A stretch of DNA of 64,000 nucleotides from positions 632,432 through 696,431 of the forward strand of contig CABFPE010000183.1 of assembly GCA_900660155.1 (NCBI GenBank), written 5' to 3'. The stretch comes from Hofstenia miamia. Taxonomy: Eukaryota > Xenacoelomorpha > Acoela > Hofsteniidae. The notes below the pieces were generated by a model. It ran no database searches, was not told where the DNA came from, and saw only the letters and a list, made by a program, of their open reading frames with translations. The translations under genes and the position numbers were made by a program. Of this stretch, positions 53,844 through 64,000 are shown one piece after another; within the stretch, counting starts at the first letter, position 1, and each line of letters begins with the position of its first letter.

Positions 53844-55860
53844 ATGGCTTGGTTAGTATTATCTGAAGATAATTCACAAATCAATATACAAAATTATGCA
53901 GAGATTAAAAGTGAACTTCGAGAAGTTAAGAGTAATCAAAGAAAAACACAAGAGAAGTATTTTTATGATAACCTAACACAATCAAAAAATAAATGGTGCT
54001 TCATAAATAAATTCTTAAATAAGGAAAAAGATGTAACACATTCAATACAGGAAATCATATTTGATAATGTAAAGTTCACAAGGCATAAAGAGATTGCCAA
54101 TCACATGAATAGAACATTTAAGTATCTAGGTACATTTAAGGGTCCCAATTTAGACTATGTAAATAGAATTGATCAACTAAAATCAACACTCAGTTTTAAT
54201 TATATTAATATACATGAACTAATTAAAGTTGTACCTGGTCTTGATAGAAATACATGTACTAATAGCAGTGGTATTCCAGTATTTATAATCAAAGAATATA
54301 TTAAATATTTCTCGGAACATCTACTTTTTGCTTGCAATTTTGCTATAAATATACATAAACATTTCCTCAAATATTAAAAAAAACTGATATAACGCCAGTA
54401 ATAAAGAAAGGAGATCCTACAAATTGTATAAATTACAGACCAATAGCTATCACAAATCCTATATCCAAGATCTTTGAAAAAGTCTTATGCGAACAAATAA
54501 ATAACTATCTAAACGAATTAAAGATAATCTCAAATAAACAATTTGGCTTTAAAGAAACATTTGGCACCACAGATGCTTTACTTTCTCTTACAGAAACTAC
54601 AAGGTATTATTTAAATATGGACATAAGTACTTAAATGGAAAACAGCAACGTGTTCGTATCCAACATACATTTTCTGATTATATAACAACTCATAAAGGTG
54701 TTCCACAAGGTTCGGTTTTGGGATCAATATTATTCAATATATACATAAATGATGTAAACAAATTTATTCAAAATTCCGAAATAATTCAATATGGAGATGA
54801 TATGTGTATAGTAAATCGAAACATCAGCCCAACTATAGCTACACAAAATTTACACGTTAGCATTGAGAATATAAGAAATTATCTTAACCAAAACAAATTA
54901 ACAATAAATATTCAAAAAACGCAATTCCCAATATTCTCTCCAAATAAATATTAAAAGATTTCCACTGATATCAAATTAGACATTAATGGGGACATACCAC
55001 CAATTGAACAAAATAAAACAATTAAATACTTAATAGTAGAAATTGATAAAAACTTAAACTACACAAATTTTATAAAAAGTAAAATTAAGTAAATGGCAAC
55101 TGGGGTACATTATTTAAGAGAAATCCGAAATATAACCCAAACTAAGGCAGCAATATTTGCTTTTGTAATTAGCCATTTTACGTATGCGTGTACACTACTA
55201 AATGATATGCCCATTGCTGAAAGTGAACGCATAAACAGTGCTTTTAATTGGTCAATTAGAAGTATGTATAACATCAATAAATACTTAACTAGTAAGAAAT
55301 TACAAGATTTACAAATTCTCGCACCTATTTACTATATCAAATACATCAGTTTAGTAAATATTTATAAGCACATTATCATACAGAATCTACAGACTTTCTC
55401 ACTAGATACATTACATATAACGAACGGGCTAAAAATGCATAAATCAAGTACTTTTCAAAACTCAGAACTGGAGGAAGAGCTATACATCAATTACTGTAAA
55501 TATGTGGAACAATTTACCTATTGAAATACGCAGTGCAGCAAATATAAAGGTATTCAAAAATCTATTGAAACAAAACTTATTGGCAGCACAGTAGAATTTA
55601 GGATACTCTAAAAAATTAAATGCCTGGCGAAACTTTTGAACATGTTTATTTATTAATTATATAATTTGTAAATTATTTTAGTTTCTAATATTTTAGTTTA
55701 TTTGTAACAATTTAGCTTGTTTGTAAAATTTTGTACATTAATATGTTGAAAATTGTATATTAATATTTACAAAATGAAGTTTGTAATTAATATATTAAAA
55801 CTTGTAAAGTATATGAGATTGTACAATTACAAACAATAAAGCTATTGAAGAGTTATTATT
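53844..55860 (+). mobile_element. LINE (jockey/CR1-like) remnant, reverse transcriptase and 3' end
   Basis: The + strand starts at the linker with SELREVKSNQRKTQEKYFYD and NKWCFINKFLNKEKDV (53844-54377). It continues with ITPVIKKGDPTNCINYRPIA and FGTTDALLSLTETT (54380-54600), KGVPQGSVLGSILFNIYIND and IIQYGDDMCIV (54690-54815), LNQNKLTINIQKTQ, and a C-terminal frame with IFAFVISHFTYACTLLND (55093-55524). Frameshifts lie near 54375, 54600 and 54953. An AATAAA near 55838 marks the likely 3' end. The catalytic box is YGDD rather than the usual YADD or FADD. Confidence 0.75.
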
Positions 55861-56157
55861 TAAACTTTTTAAGTAGCCAGTAGATTTTAATCAAGCTTCA
55901 GTAACGCCAATGATTCCACACTAATCCAAATTCTTAATTACATCGTAACATTTATCAACCTTATTCATAATACTCTGGAAATTAGTATTTACTAATTTTT
56001 ATCTATTTTGCTTAGTTACAATTTTGTCCTTTACTTTGTTGCAGGTATATTTTTTTCTTATGCAATTTTCTTACAATTCATGATTAGTCTTTAAAGTAGT
56101 TAACTGCATTTAATTTTTATAAATAGGACACTCTTTGCTAAATGCGTTATGCTTATT

Positions 56158-56490
56158 TTATGATTTCTTAAACATATTTGAATTTTTGCAGTTGATGCAT
56201 TTATGCATTTCCTTAACATTATTTACTGGACCATTCTTATAGTTGTGATTATCCATACAGCAAATACAGTTAGATGTTTTCATTGAACATACCTTTGTAG
56301 AATGACCAAATTCGTTGCAATTACTACATTTTCTGACATAATAATGATCAGAAGTACGAACAATGCCAAAACCAAGCTTTGGTTTATTTCCAATCAACAC
56401 ATGTGTCAATTTTGCTGAAACCTTCATTATTATTTCTGTGTATTTGCTATAATTGTTAATATTACTGTATATTAATTCACATTGCTCCAT
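56158..56490 (-). pseudogene. LINE ORF1 (gag-like) zinc-knuckle remnant
   Basis: The minus frame carries clustered cysteine/histidine knuckles: CSNCNEFGHSTKVC (C-x2-C-x4-H-x4-C), then NCICCMDNHNYKNG and KCINCKNSN. Upstream are LTHVLIGNKPKLGFGIV and SDHYYVRKC. This is the arrangement of the RNA-binding ORF1 protein of jockey-type LINEs, which packages the element's RNA. The frame is open for 110 codons, and further minus-strand sequence up to about 56760 is decayed. The matching ORF2 is not adjacent in this orientation. Confidence 0.65.
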
Positions 56491-56861
56491 TTCAAAATTC
56501 CTTAAAGTTATTTACGTCTTCATATAAAGGTATATTAGTAATCTTGATTTTTGGCTTAAGTTTGATCGATTTTTTATGTTTATGTTTATCAATTTACCAA
56601 GTGCTCTTTCTGTAATCAGTTTTACAAATAAGATATCATTTTTGTCATTTAATTTCAATTGTTCCACACTTGGCCCTTTCGTTTCCAAATTTTTAATAAA
56701 TTTCTCAACATTTTGAATATTTTGTTTTGCATTCCTTTTCGTTTAAAGTACCATAATAATTTTTAAAATTATTACTCAAAATGACTTTAACTATGAAAGA
56801 GAAAAGAATATATCTGAATTGTTGATCACAAGATATTATTTAAAATCAAATTATTAAAAAT

Positions 56862-57482
56862 TTGACACAAAATTATGAAATCAAAAAAGAAAAAATTATT
56901 GGATTTGATGAAAATGGTGATTTTATTTCTCTATCAGCCACAAATAACAGTCCTGGTTTAACTCAAGCTATGAACTCTTTATCTATTACATCAAGTGATC
57001 CTAATTCCCATCTCTTAATTCTATTTTTTTTGACAAATCTGGCTACTATTCGTCACATACCAGTTTCCATCAGAAATGATTGGTCCAACATCTTGCGATC
57101 TCCAATTGATAGATGTTGTATGGATCCTGCCAATATTAAAAATTTGATGAAATTATTTATGTTGCCCAAAGCAGTTTTGAGATCAAGTCAAAGAGCTGAA
57201 AGAAGACACGTTATTGATAATAACACCCAAATTCGTAGACGTATTAATATTTTTGAAGATGATGATTATGTTGAACTCTCCAATGAAGTGACACGAATAA
57301 AATCGAAACGTTCAGTGTTTTCATCTTATAACAATGAAACTAGAATTAGAAGAACTAAGACTTTTGCAGAGGTGGGCCAATGTTGTAGAGCAGCCAAAGC
57401 ACTTATTTCAACTGACATGGCCCCTGCTAATTCCTACTCTTGCTTCTCTTCACCCTCAGCAAGATGGGCCATTATTTTTTGA
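56862..57482 (+). pseudogene. N-terminal part of the RLE-type LINE protein
   Basis: A 206-codon frame without a convincing ATG. It contains PVSIRNDWSNILRSPID, MLPKAVLRSSQRAERRH and an acidic-basic linker. Real coding content is lost near 57360-57390, where the similarity continues in the frame starting at 57334. It resembles the region preceding the reverse transcriptase in this family. Confidence 0.55.
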
Positions 57483-59400
57483 AAATACCATTCCGTCTTA
57501 TCAATTGGATGTCAGTTCGATTTTAAAAGCCCTTAAGAGTTTTGCTAAAGGTACAAGGGAGAAGTGTTTAATTTCTGGAACTAAAGGCATGCTTTCGATT
57601 GATTTTTGAATGCTCTTAACACTCTGAATCGAAGTTCTATCTTTGAAGCAGTCAAAGAGAATCTACCTGGGCTCCATTCATTTGTACAGCTGTCGTATGC
57701 ACGGCGCAGTAATCTGCTATATGAAGGGAAAATAATTAGTAGTGAAGCCGGGTGCAACAAGGCAATCCTCTGGGTCATTTGCTCTTTGCAATTTCTCTCC
57801 ATCCACTTATAGAGCGCATCAGCTTAGAATTGCCTGAGCTTGAACTCAATAGTTGGTATTGGATGATGGAATATGTTGTGGTAGCGAATATTCTCTATCT
57901 AGATGCCTTACAATTATTCAAGAATGGGGTTCTTCTTTGGGTCTTAAGATCAACTTAAGGAAGTGTCAATTGTGGAGTCCCACAGAATTTACCAACATAG
58001 ACTCATATATTTCCAGGGCACCTATTGGTGGTTTTGAACTACTTGGTGTTCCAGTTGGTGATAACCAGTATATGCAACTGCTTCTCAGGAAACGGTCTAA
58101 AAATCTCAGGCATGTCTAGAAAGGTCAGTGAGCTCGGAGATCCTCAACTTGCTTTAGTACTCCAAAGCTTACCTACTCTCTGAGATCTATTCCTCCCTCT
58201 GCTAATAGTGAGGTTATTTTAAGGGAATTTAATGAATCCTTATGGGATGCTACTCCCTGATATTGCATGGATTCAAGCATCTTTCCCTATCAAAATGGGA
58301 GGCTTTGGTATACGTCGTGCCTGTGACCAGCATCTTTGTGCTTATTTGGGTTCTGTCTTTAAAGCTCAAGATTTGGTTGAGCAGCTTTCCAATGCAGATA
58401 TTACCAATTCTTTTCGATAACTGGGGCAGAACAATTACCTCAGGACTGCACCCAGAAAGCTTTTCAATACAATATTGTCAAAGTTCGTTATGAGAAATTT
58501 TTTAGTGAAGCAATTGAAATTCGCAAGCAAGCTAGATTGCCCTCTCTTACTGTTGAGGCTTCTGGGACGTAGTTAACTGCTATTCCACTGAAAGCATTTG
58601 GCCTCAATCTTCTTCCCTTCGAATATCAGGCAGTAGCTCGTTACCGTTAAGTCTCTCACTCTATTCAGAATCTAGAAAGTGCCCTTCTTGTCAGAATGGG
58701 ACTTTGGATATTTATGGAGACCATGCTCATACTTGCAGCAGCAAACGTGACAGAATTGGTCGGCATGATAGTCTTCTCGATATTGTATACTAAATGGCAG
58801 CCTCTGCTTCCCTATCTCCTGTCAAAGAGCAACGTAATCTAATTAACGGAACTCAGTCTAAACCCGGGGGTGTTTTCATTCCTGTTTAGTCTGCAGGCAA
58901 GCCAGCTGCACTAGACTTGACTGTAATCTCACCGCTGCAAATTTCAACCATTTCAAATGCGGCATCCAATGCAGGCTGATCTCTAGGAGTAGCTGAAGAT
59001 CTCAAATTTTCAAAAGACTTTAATAATTGTGCCCTTGGCCTCAGCTACCTCATTTAAGACTTTTCGGAAGCTGGCCCTCCTTGCTGAATCGTAGAAAATT
59101 CACAATAGAAATGAGACTACTGCTCCTTTTAGATTTTTACAGTCTCTCTCAGTTGCAATAATGCAAGGCAATGCTAATATGATCTAGCAAGATCTCTGGA
59201 TCCTCATCACTAGATCAAAATAAAGAATGCTGTAAATTGTGTGAATTTATTGAGAATTTTTCTTAATCATTTTAAAAATAAATATGAATCGAATATTTTT
59301 ATATCCATGATTATTTTTTTTAAATTTAGTGTTAATTGTAACTAAATAATTGGATTTTGTAAATGTGTAGATGATTTTAAATGATTGTAATTATAATTAA
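56862..59400 (+). mobile_element. Non-LTR retrotransposon with RT and probable restriction-like endonuclease
   Basis: Split among frames on the + strand. It begins with a basic N-terminal region (56862-57390) and a linker with RWANVVEQPKHLFQLTW. RT motif A follows as DF..NALNTLNR near 57600, with a frame change inside it, then VQQGNPLGHLLFAISLHPLI near 57750 and DDGICCGS near 57860. IQASFPIKMGGFGIRRAC (58270) comes next, then CPSCQNGTLDIYGDHAHTC (58683-58740), RIGRHDSL and GKPAALDLTVISPL (58900). The knuckle followed by RHD and LDLTV suits an R2/R4/NeSL-like C-terminus. A diverged inverted copy of its 3' part is at 4434-5200. Many stops: not functional. Confidence 0.75.
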
Positions 59401-59640
59401 TTTATGAAGTTCAAAAAAAATTTTTTTAATGAATTTCGTTTTTATGCCACAAACAATATCTTCATATTCAAGTGTTAATGCATCTGATAATTTTAGTTTA
59501 TTAATAAAGTCATCAAGATTAGAAAAATCTCTAAATAGCGCGTCTATTCGTCCATGCTCTATAAGATAACTAGCCTTTAGACTTTCTGAATAATGCATAT
59601 GATTGTTAATTAAGCAAAAAATAATCTTACCGTTTAACAA
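59377..59640 (-). pseudogene. Unrecognised protein-like ORF
   Basis: The minus frame contains KPWFAVWRLLNGKIIFCLIN just upstream, then SLKASYLIEHGRIDALFRDF and KLSDALTLEYEDIVCGIKTK. It looks like genuine coding sequence (balanced composition, helical periodicity), but I cannot name the family. It overlaps the 3' edge of the preceding + strand retroelement and lies among LINE debris. Confidence 0.35.
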
Positions 59641-59699
59641 TCTCCAAACAGCAAACCAAGGTTTAGCCGAAAGAATATAAGAGTCAGAGCAAATTTATT

Positions 59700-60290
59700 G
59701 CGCATTATATGTATACAAGATCTACAAACTAACACATGACAAAAGAAAATAAACATGAACAAATTACTACAAATTAATATGTACAATATATAATAATATA
59801 ATAATGTTTGAGTGGATGTTTGTGTAGGTGCTCAATGTTGAATGTATGTTTCAAATGCATGAAGTGTATTACCGTCCCCTAATTTATACTGTTTTATTAG
59901 AAGAAATTGTTTCAATTTTTTTCTAAACTTTTTATAGTTTTTTTCTATTCGCGTTTCATAATCTAAATTATTCCACAATTTAATTGATATGTGAGGAAAG
60001 CCATTAGAATTTTTATCTAAACACAGAAATTTTTGCGATCGCTCAGTTAATTTAATATAGTCATTAAGGAAAAGGAGAGATGTTTGTAGAGATTTGAATT
60101 TAAATAAGATAGATAGCATACGCATATGAATTTGATAGAACAGAGATAATATTTTATATTTATTACGATATACTGATGCTTCGTCATGCTTTTGTGCAAA
60201 GTTTAGAGTTTTTATACACCAATTAAATGTCTTTGATAGAAGCATACGATGTTTCGAATTTAGGTTAGTTAAAAGAAAAATAATAATATA
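59700..60290 (-). pseudogene. LINE C-terminal fragment
   Basis: The minus frame at 60245-59832 reads KTFNWCIKTLNFAQKHDE, SILFKFKSLQTSLLFLNDY and FPHISIKLWNNLDYETRIEK, then a Lys-rich end. This is the recognisable tail of jockey/CR1-type LINE proteins (F...LWN.L). A short AT-rich 3' untranslated stretch follows down to about 59700. The core enzyme is missing. Confidence 0.6.
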
Positions 60291-60374
60291 TAAAATAATT
60301 ATTTTATTACAACAATAAGGTTTAAGAAACTACTGGAAATATCTATTGTATTGTTCTTCCTTCTTACTGTTTAT

Positions 60375-60398
60375 GGGATTGAACAAAACCCTGGACCC
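60375..60398 (+). other. 2A-like ribosome-skipping motif
   Basis: Encodes GIEQNPGP after a hydrophobic run. The family consensus is D(V/I)ExNPGP, so here the Asp is replaced by Gly. Similar motifs occur at the N-terminal side of ORF2 in several LINE lineages. No upstream ATG remains in frame (stop at 60291-60293). Confidence 0.6.
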
Positions 60399-60741
60399 AT
60401 GTACAACTATGACTTTTCATTGAAATGTTAATTAGTAAAAAGAATTAGATTAACTACGTCAGTTTAAATTTTCAAAACTTATCTATAAAAAACCATGAAT
60501 ATAAGCATTTCTGAAACATGAGTGACAATTAGCCATAAAGACAATGCATGGTCTTATGATACTAATATATATATTTTCAGTATTTCGAAAAGATAACTAT
60601 TCTAGAAATCTATTAGAGGTGTGCTTTGCTCAACACCGAAAATATTAAACCCCAAGCCTCTGTTCGACATTAGTAGCACTCTTCCTAAATTCGAAAGCTT
60701 ATGAATTAAAATCTAAATCCTATGAAAAACTCATTTTTAAA

Positions 60742-61179
60742 AAGCAATGGGGGATATTCACAAAATTTTAATTTTTTTTGAAATGGGCTAATTTTGTATG
60801 TATTTGAGAGATATTTACAAAAAAAGGTGTACCAGACCCTGAAATCTATTAGTTTTTCTTTAATTTGATTTTTATTTTCACAATCCCATTACCCAAATTG
60901 CATTTTTCTGACGTCACTTCAGTGTAAACAAATTTGATAACATGTAGAGTATAATGTAAAAGATATTGAAATAAACATGTTATCAAATTTGTTTACACTG
61001 AAGTGACGTCATAAAAATGAAATTTGGGTAATGGGATTGTGAAAATAAAAATCAAATTAAAGAAAAACTAATAAATTTCAGGGTCTGGTACACCTTTTTT
61101 TGTAAATATCACTCAAATATATACAAAATTAGCCCATTTCAAAAAAATTTAAAATTTTGTGGATATCCCCCATTGCTTA
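60742..61179. mobile_element. Foldback element (438 bp, long inverted arms)
   Basis: Two arms of nearly 200 bp run inward from GCAATGGGGGATAT and match over almost their full length. A short unpaired centre lies near 60955-60980. Terminal flanks include TTAA-like bases on both sides, but no exact duplication can be fixed. It splits a LINE endonuclease frame, whose reading resumes in register on the far side, so it is the later insertion. Confidence 0.8.
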
Positions 61180-61456
61180 ATATTTATTACTGTCCTAATA
61201 AGTCATATTCTATTGAATTCCTCGAACTTATTCTTCCATGTTCAGAAAATAAAGGCATGATGTTGTTAGGTGACTGGAACCTTAACTTATTTTAACAAAA
61301 AATAAACTGATTAAATTGAAATTTTTCTTAAATACGTATAATCTGAAAATGGCCAAAACGATTTCTCCAACACAAATTACTGGATTTAGCAATACCCTGA
61401 TAGATTACATTATTTTACCAGAAAATATCTAAATTTCATACAAATACTACACATTA

Positions 61457-62220
61457 AGATAAGATAAGATAAGACAATCTTTATTAAGAGAAGGTAAAGC
61501 AATTAATACAAACTGATGGCTTCTCAAAATAGCGTCATTAAAAAAAATAAAACAAAATCATACTATTTACAAACCTATACATTGCTAAGAAGGCTAAGAA
61601 TAAGTCTACATTCTAGTAATTGTGAAATTGCTATTATAGAATTTGTACCCTGTCCAAGATCTTCCTGAGATGAATTTTTGCTTAAGAATAAATCTTTTCA
61701 CACTATTTCGGAATTCTTCCAGTTTTGTAATATGCTTAATTTCGTTAGGTAGATTATTCCATTGCCTTGTGGCTACGTTTAAAAATGAATTTTCTTTCAT
61801 TGGGGAGTCCTTTATCAGATCATTGGTGCATCACCACTATTGGTTTTGCAAAATTAGAGCCACATTCGCAAAAACAAAGGAGATGGATAACAACTAGGTG
61901 TAAGACTCATAAATGTCTCGATAATCTAAATTTCCCTCTACCGTCTGATAATTTGCTAAGACAATCTATTTTACGAGTGATCCAAATTCAATGCTAGAAA
62001 ACTTAAAAATATTTGAATTGAAATTCAATTCATATTGTCCAAAATTTCTTCAAATAATGATCAATCTTTCAAAAATCCATTCCACTGCCGAGAAAATTTG
62101 TTGCAACAAAAAAAAAAAATTCTCTTTTGGAAATTCAGATGGGACGACACTTATTCTTCTTTTTTCATTCTCTGGTAAATGCTCTAGAAGGGAAAGTTTG
62201 ATCAAATAAATATTCGCTCA
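61457..62220 (-). mobile_element. LINE 3' end with (TTATC)n tail
   Basis: The minus strand ends with AATAAAGATTG followed by (TCTTA)n at about 61457-61480, a simple-repeat tail used by some LINE clades instead of poly(A). Upstream, the frame at 61800-61606 gives FLNVATRQWNNLPNEIKHIT and EFRNSVKRFIL, the classic C-terminus of jockey/CR1 proteins. Further upstream (to about 62220) LLEHLPENEKRRISVVPSEF is a decayed continuation. Confidence 0.65.
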
Positions 62221-62289
62221 AGGTTATGTATCTTGCAACAGAATTAAAATATATTTATTCCAAATAAGAACTGTCAGTGTCACTTGAGG

Positions 62290-63120
62290 TAATGGCTGGC
62301 TCCAGGTAAGTAGTGATCAATTTCAAGACTAGAAATTGCATGGTGTCGCCTAGTTCCACGAATGCAGAGGATCATCCTTTGTAACAAGGAGAAGCTAAGT
62401 TGGAGGTTATGGAATAGTCTGTATGCCTTTTATAAGCGATTAAACCACAATATTGTTTTACAAACTTTTCAGTAAGAGGCGCTGTTCCACCAAATTACCT
62501 GAAAACCAGTGCTGTAAATGAGGTACGTTCAATTTATAACATTCACTGTTGGTACTGCCTTGTTTTTTTCAGTTTTATGGGCACTAAAACTTGGTAGCTG
62601 CACAGGGATTGAATGCTCTTACATCAAAGAGTGTGTGATGGCCATTACTCCAGAATCCATCATCAGAGATGTCCAGCCTAACTCCGTCAGAAGTGTTAGA
62701 AGAAGAGGTCAAGGACCCTGTTGAAATGTATGTGAGATGCGGCTCTTTTTTAACATGAATGCAAACTTTAGATAATGATTCAGATAATATATCACCCAAA
62801 TCATTATGACGTCTTGCAACAAAGCCACCGGTGGGGCAAGAGAGTGCATGTGCAATGGAGAATCCCTTACTGCATACACAAGTTGTAGGCATGTCAACAG
62901 GTTCAACACCATGTCTCAAGCAGATGCTATCGCTAAACTCCCTATTTTTGAGGTGAAAGCCCTCTTCATTTATTGGAAGAGCAGTAAGCCATGAAAAGCA
63001 ACCTTTGCGTGATATTGTTTGAATGGCATTCTGTTGATCTCCATTCAGTTCCTTTAACAGCTGTTGATATCTGGATTCGATATTATCATGTTTTCTTTGA
63101 GACAAATCTTCACTAAGCTG
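62290..63120 (-). mobile_element. Second RLE-type non-LTR element, C-terminal fragment
   Basis: The minus frame 63105-62584 (173 codons) reads SWLTALPINEEGFHLKNREF, then CSKGFSIAHALSCPTGGFVA, RRHNDLGDILSE, VKKEPHL, GVRLDISDDGFW and LFDVRAFNP. The Cys/His knuckle followed by RHN, E and a D...FDVR block matches the C-terminal knuckle and restriction-like endonuclease of an element family widespread in invertebrates and clearly different from the one at 56862. Downstream, frameshifted pieces such as GGTAPLTEKFVKQYCGLIAY continue to about 62290. Its upstream part is cut off at about 63120 by another LINE. Confidence 0.7.
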
Positions 63121-64000
63121 TTTTTTTTATAATAATAATATTCATTTAATTCTTTTGTTTTTTTTACAAATCAAGTGATTAACACTTATGAAGAATTAAA
63201 ACAATAAATATAAATTAACTTGGTTCTGAAAAAATAGTTTGTCTTGGTTTCAAAAGTTTATTGTCCTTGATGATATAAATAGTTGGTTTTCATTGTTCAA
63301 TAGCTTTGTTATAGTTTATAGACTTTGTCCTATAATTTGATAAGTAGTTGGATCTTCTTCGTTTTAGTGAAATTTTTAATGATTTTTTAAATTTATTGAA
63401 ATTTCGTTCTTCTTTAATATCTGGAGGGAGTTTGTTCCATAAATCAATTGTAAAATTAGTAAATGATTTTTCAAAGATTTTCTTTTTAAATTTGATTTTG
63501 TGATAAGTCTTAGTTCGCTTGTGTATATTTTTCTGTAATTCTACTGAAGGTCTTTTCCAAAATAGTAAGAGCCAATTTAATTTTAATAGGTATTCTAATG
63601 ATTCGATATTATGTTTTTCCAATATTTTACTTTGATCGTTTTTACTACAGATTGTATTAATTGCCCAATTAAAAACTTTCTTAAGTTTTTTAAATATTTT
63701 CTTGGTAACATTGGTAAATAAAAAAGAAGAATATGAAAAATGCGACAGTATAAGAGATCTTAGTAGTACAATTCTCCAATTCATTGGTAATATATGTTGA
63801 ATCTTAGTTAGCAATTTAACTCCATGGGCCATTTTCTTCGTAGTTGCATTGATCTGATCTGTAAATTTTAGTTCATTGTCAATTTCAATACCAAGATATT
63901 TAATTTTCTTAGTTTCATAAATGATATTTTTTTCAATATATATTGATTCTAATGGTTCACTTTTTCCATTTTTATTCTTTATAATCATAAATGTAGTTTT
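63121..64000 (-). mobile_element. LINE (jockey/CR1-like) C-terminal region, runs off the window
   Basis: An open minus frame of 232 codons (63988-63290) enters from beyond the window. It shows IKYLGIEIDNELKFTDQINA, MNWRIVLLRSLILSHFSYSS, KKVFNWAINTICSKN, FTIDLWNKLPPDIKEERNF and a basic tail. This is the segment after the reverse transcriptase palm. A 3' untranslated stretch ends at about 63121 in ATTATTATTATAAAAAAAA, an ATT-repeat and A-rich tail. It sits inside the RLE-type element, so it inserted later. It is the least decayed LINE here. Confidence 0.8.

Larger units (their letters stand above)
60294..61440 (+). mobile_element. LINE ORF2 start: 2A-like motif and APE endonuclease, interrupted
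   Basis: The + strand has a hydrophobic leader KLLEISIVLFFLLTVY followed by GIEQNPGP (60375-60398), a 2A-like sequence. The endonuclease comes next: SISET with TGA where Trp is expected (60519-60521), then YELKSKSYEKLIF at about 60700. After the foldback insertion it resumes with NIYYCPNKSYSIEFLELILP, GDWN at 61269-61280 and NTLIDYI at 61391-61411. These are the ETW, GDxN and NSxIDYI landmarks of APE-type LINE endonucleases. The copy ends where the (TTATC)n-tailed LINE begins at 61457. Confidence 0.65.

Noticed and set aside
1-64000. tRNA, rRNA, riboswitch and prokaryotic operon features
   Set aside because: None could be recognised by eye; a covariance-model scan would be the decisive test for tRNAs.

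Overview
The window is AT-rich DNA from an animal, most likely an invertebrate. The evidence is a 17-exon gene with GT-AG introns encoding the chromatin-remodelling subunit ARID2, surrounded by decayed LINE, piggyBac and hAT transposons. The sequence does not fix the species. Nothing looks prokaryotic: I see no operons, CRISPR arrays, or rRNA or tRNA genes.

Layout. 1-800: a piggyBac-type MITE with a hAT-type MITE nested inside it, each with its own target-site duplication. 2187-2947: the C-terminal half of an MFS-type membrane transporter, cut off from any N-terminal half. 4434-6560: LINE fragments. 7367-9929: a 1281-bp block present twice around a single N, probably an assembly artefact. 14379-17535: a decayed piggyBac element, then a second piggyBac end and a piggyBac C-terminal cysteine-rich domain. 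17690-18470: an unrecognised GC-richer ORF. 20279-21060: a LINE C-terminus.

23738-49759: ARID2 on the + strand. The exons I inferred sum to 3663 nt, giving 1220 residues plus a stop, with every splice phase consistent. The product has an ARID domain, an armadillo-like region, an RFX-type DNA-binding domain, a long low-complexity region and two C-terminal C2H2 zinc fingers. Its introns hold hAT MITEs, a nearly complete hAT transposase pseudogene, LINE pieces, one 100-N gap and four single-N contig joins. One join set duplicates exon 7; another flanks a perfect palindrome.

50900-64000: overlapping non-LTR retrotransposon remains on both strands. They include APE-endonuclease LINEs, a gag-like zinc-knuckle ORF, two families that appear to carry a restriction-like endonuclease, and a 2A-like motif upstream of an APE endonuclease that a foldback element interrupts.

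Only ARID2 looks like an intact gene. The MFS segment may be the end of another. I found no convincing new multi-gene system. The more interesting observations are the nested MITEs, the shared palindromes at piggyBac ends, the 2A-like motif and the assembly errors affecting ARID2.
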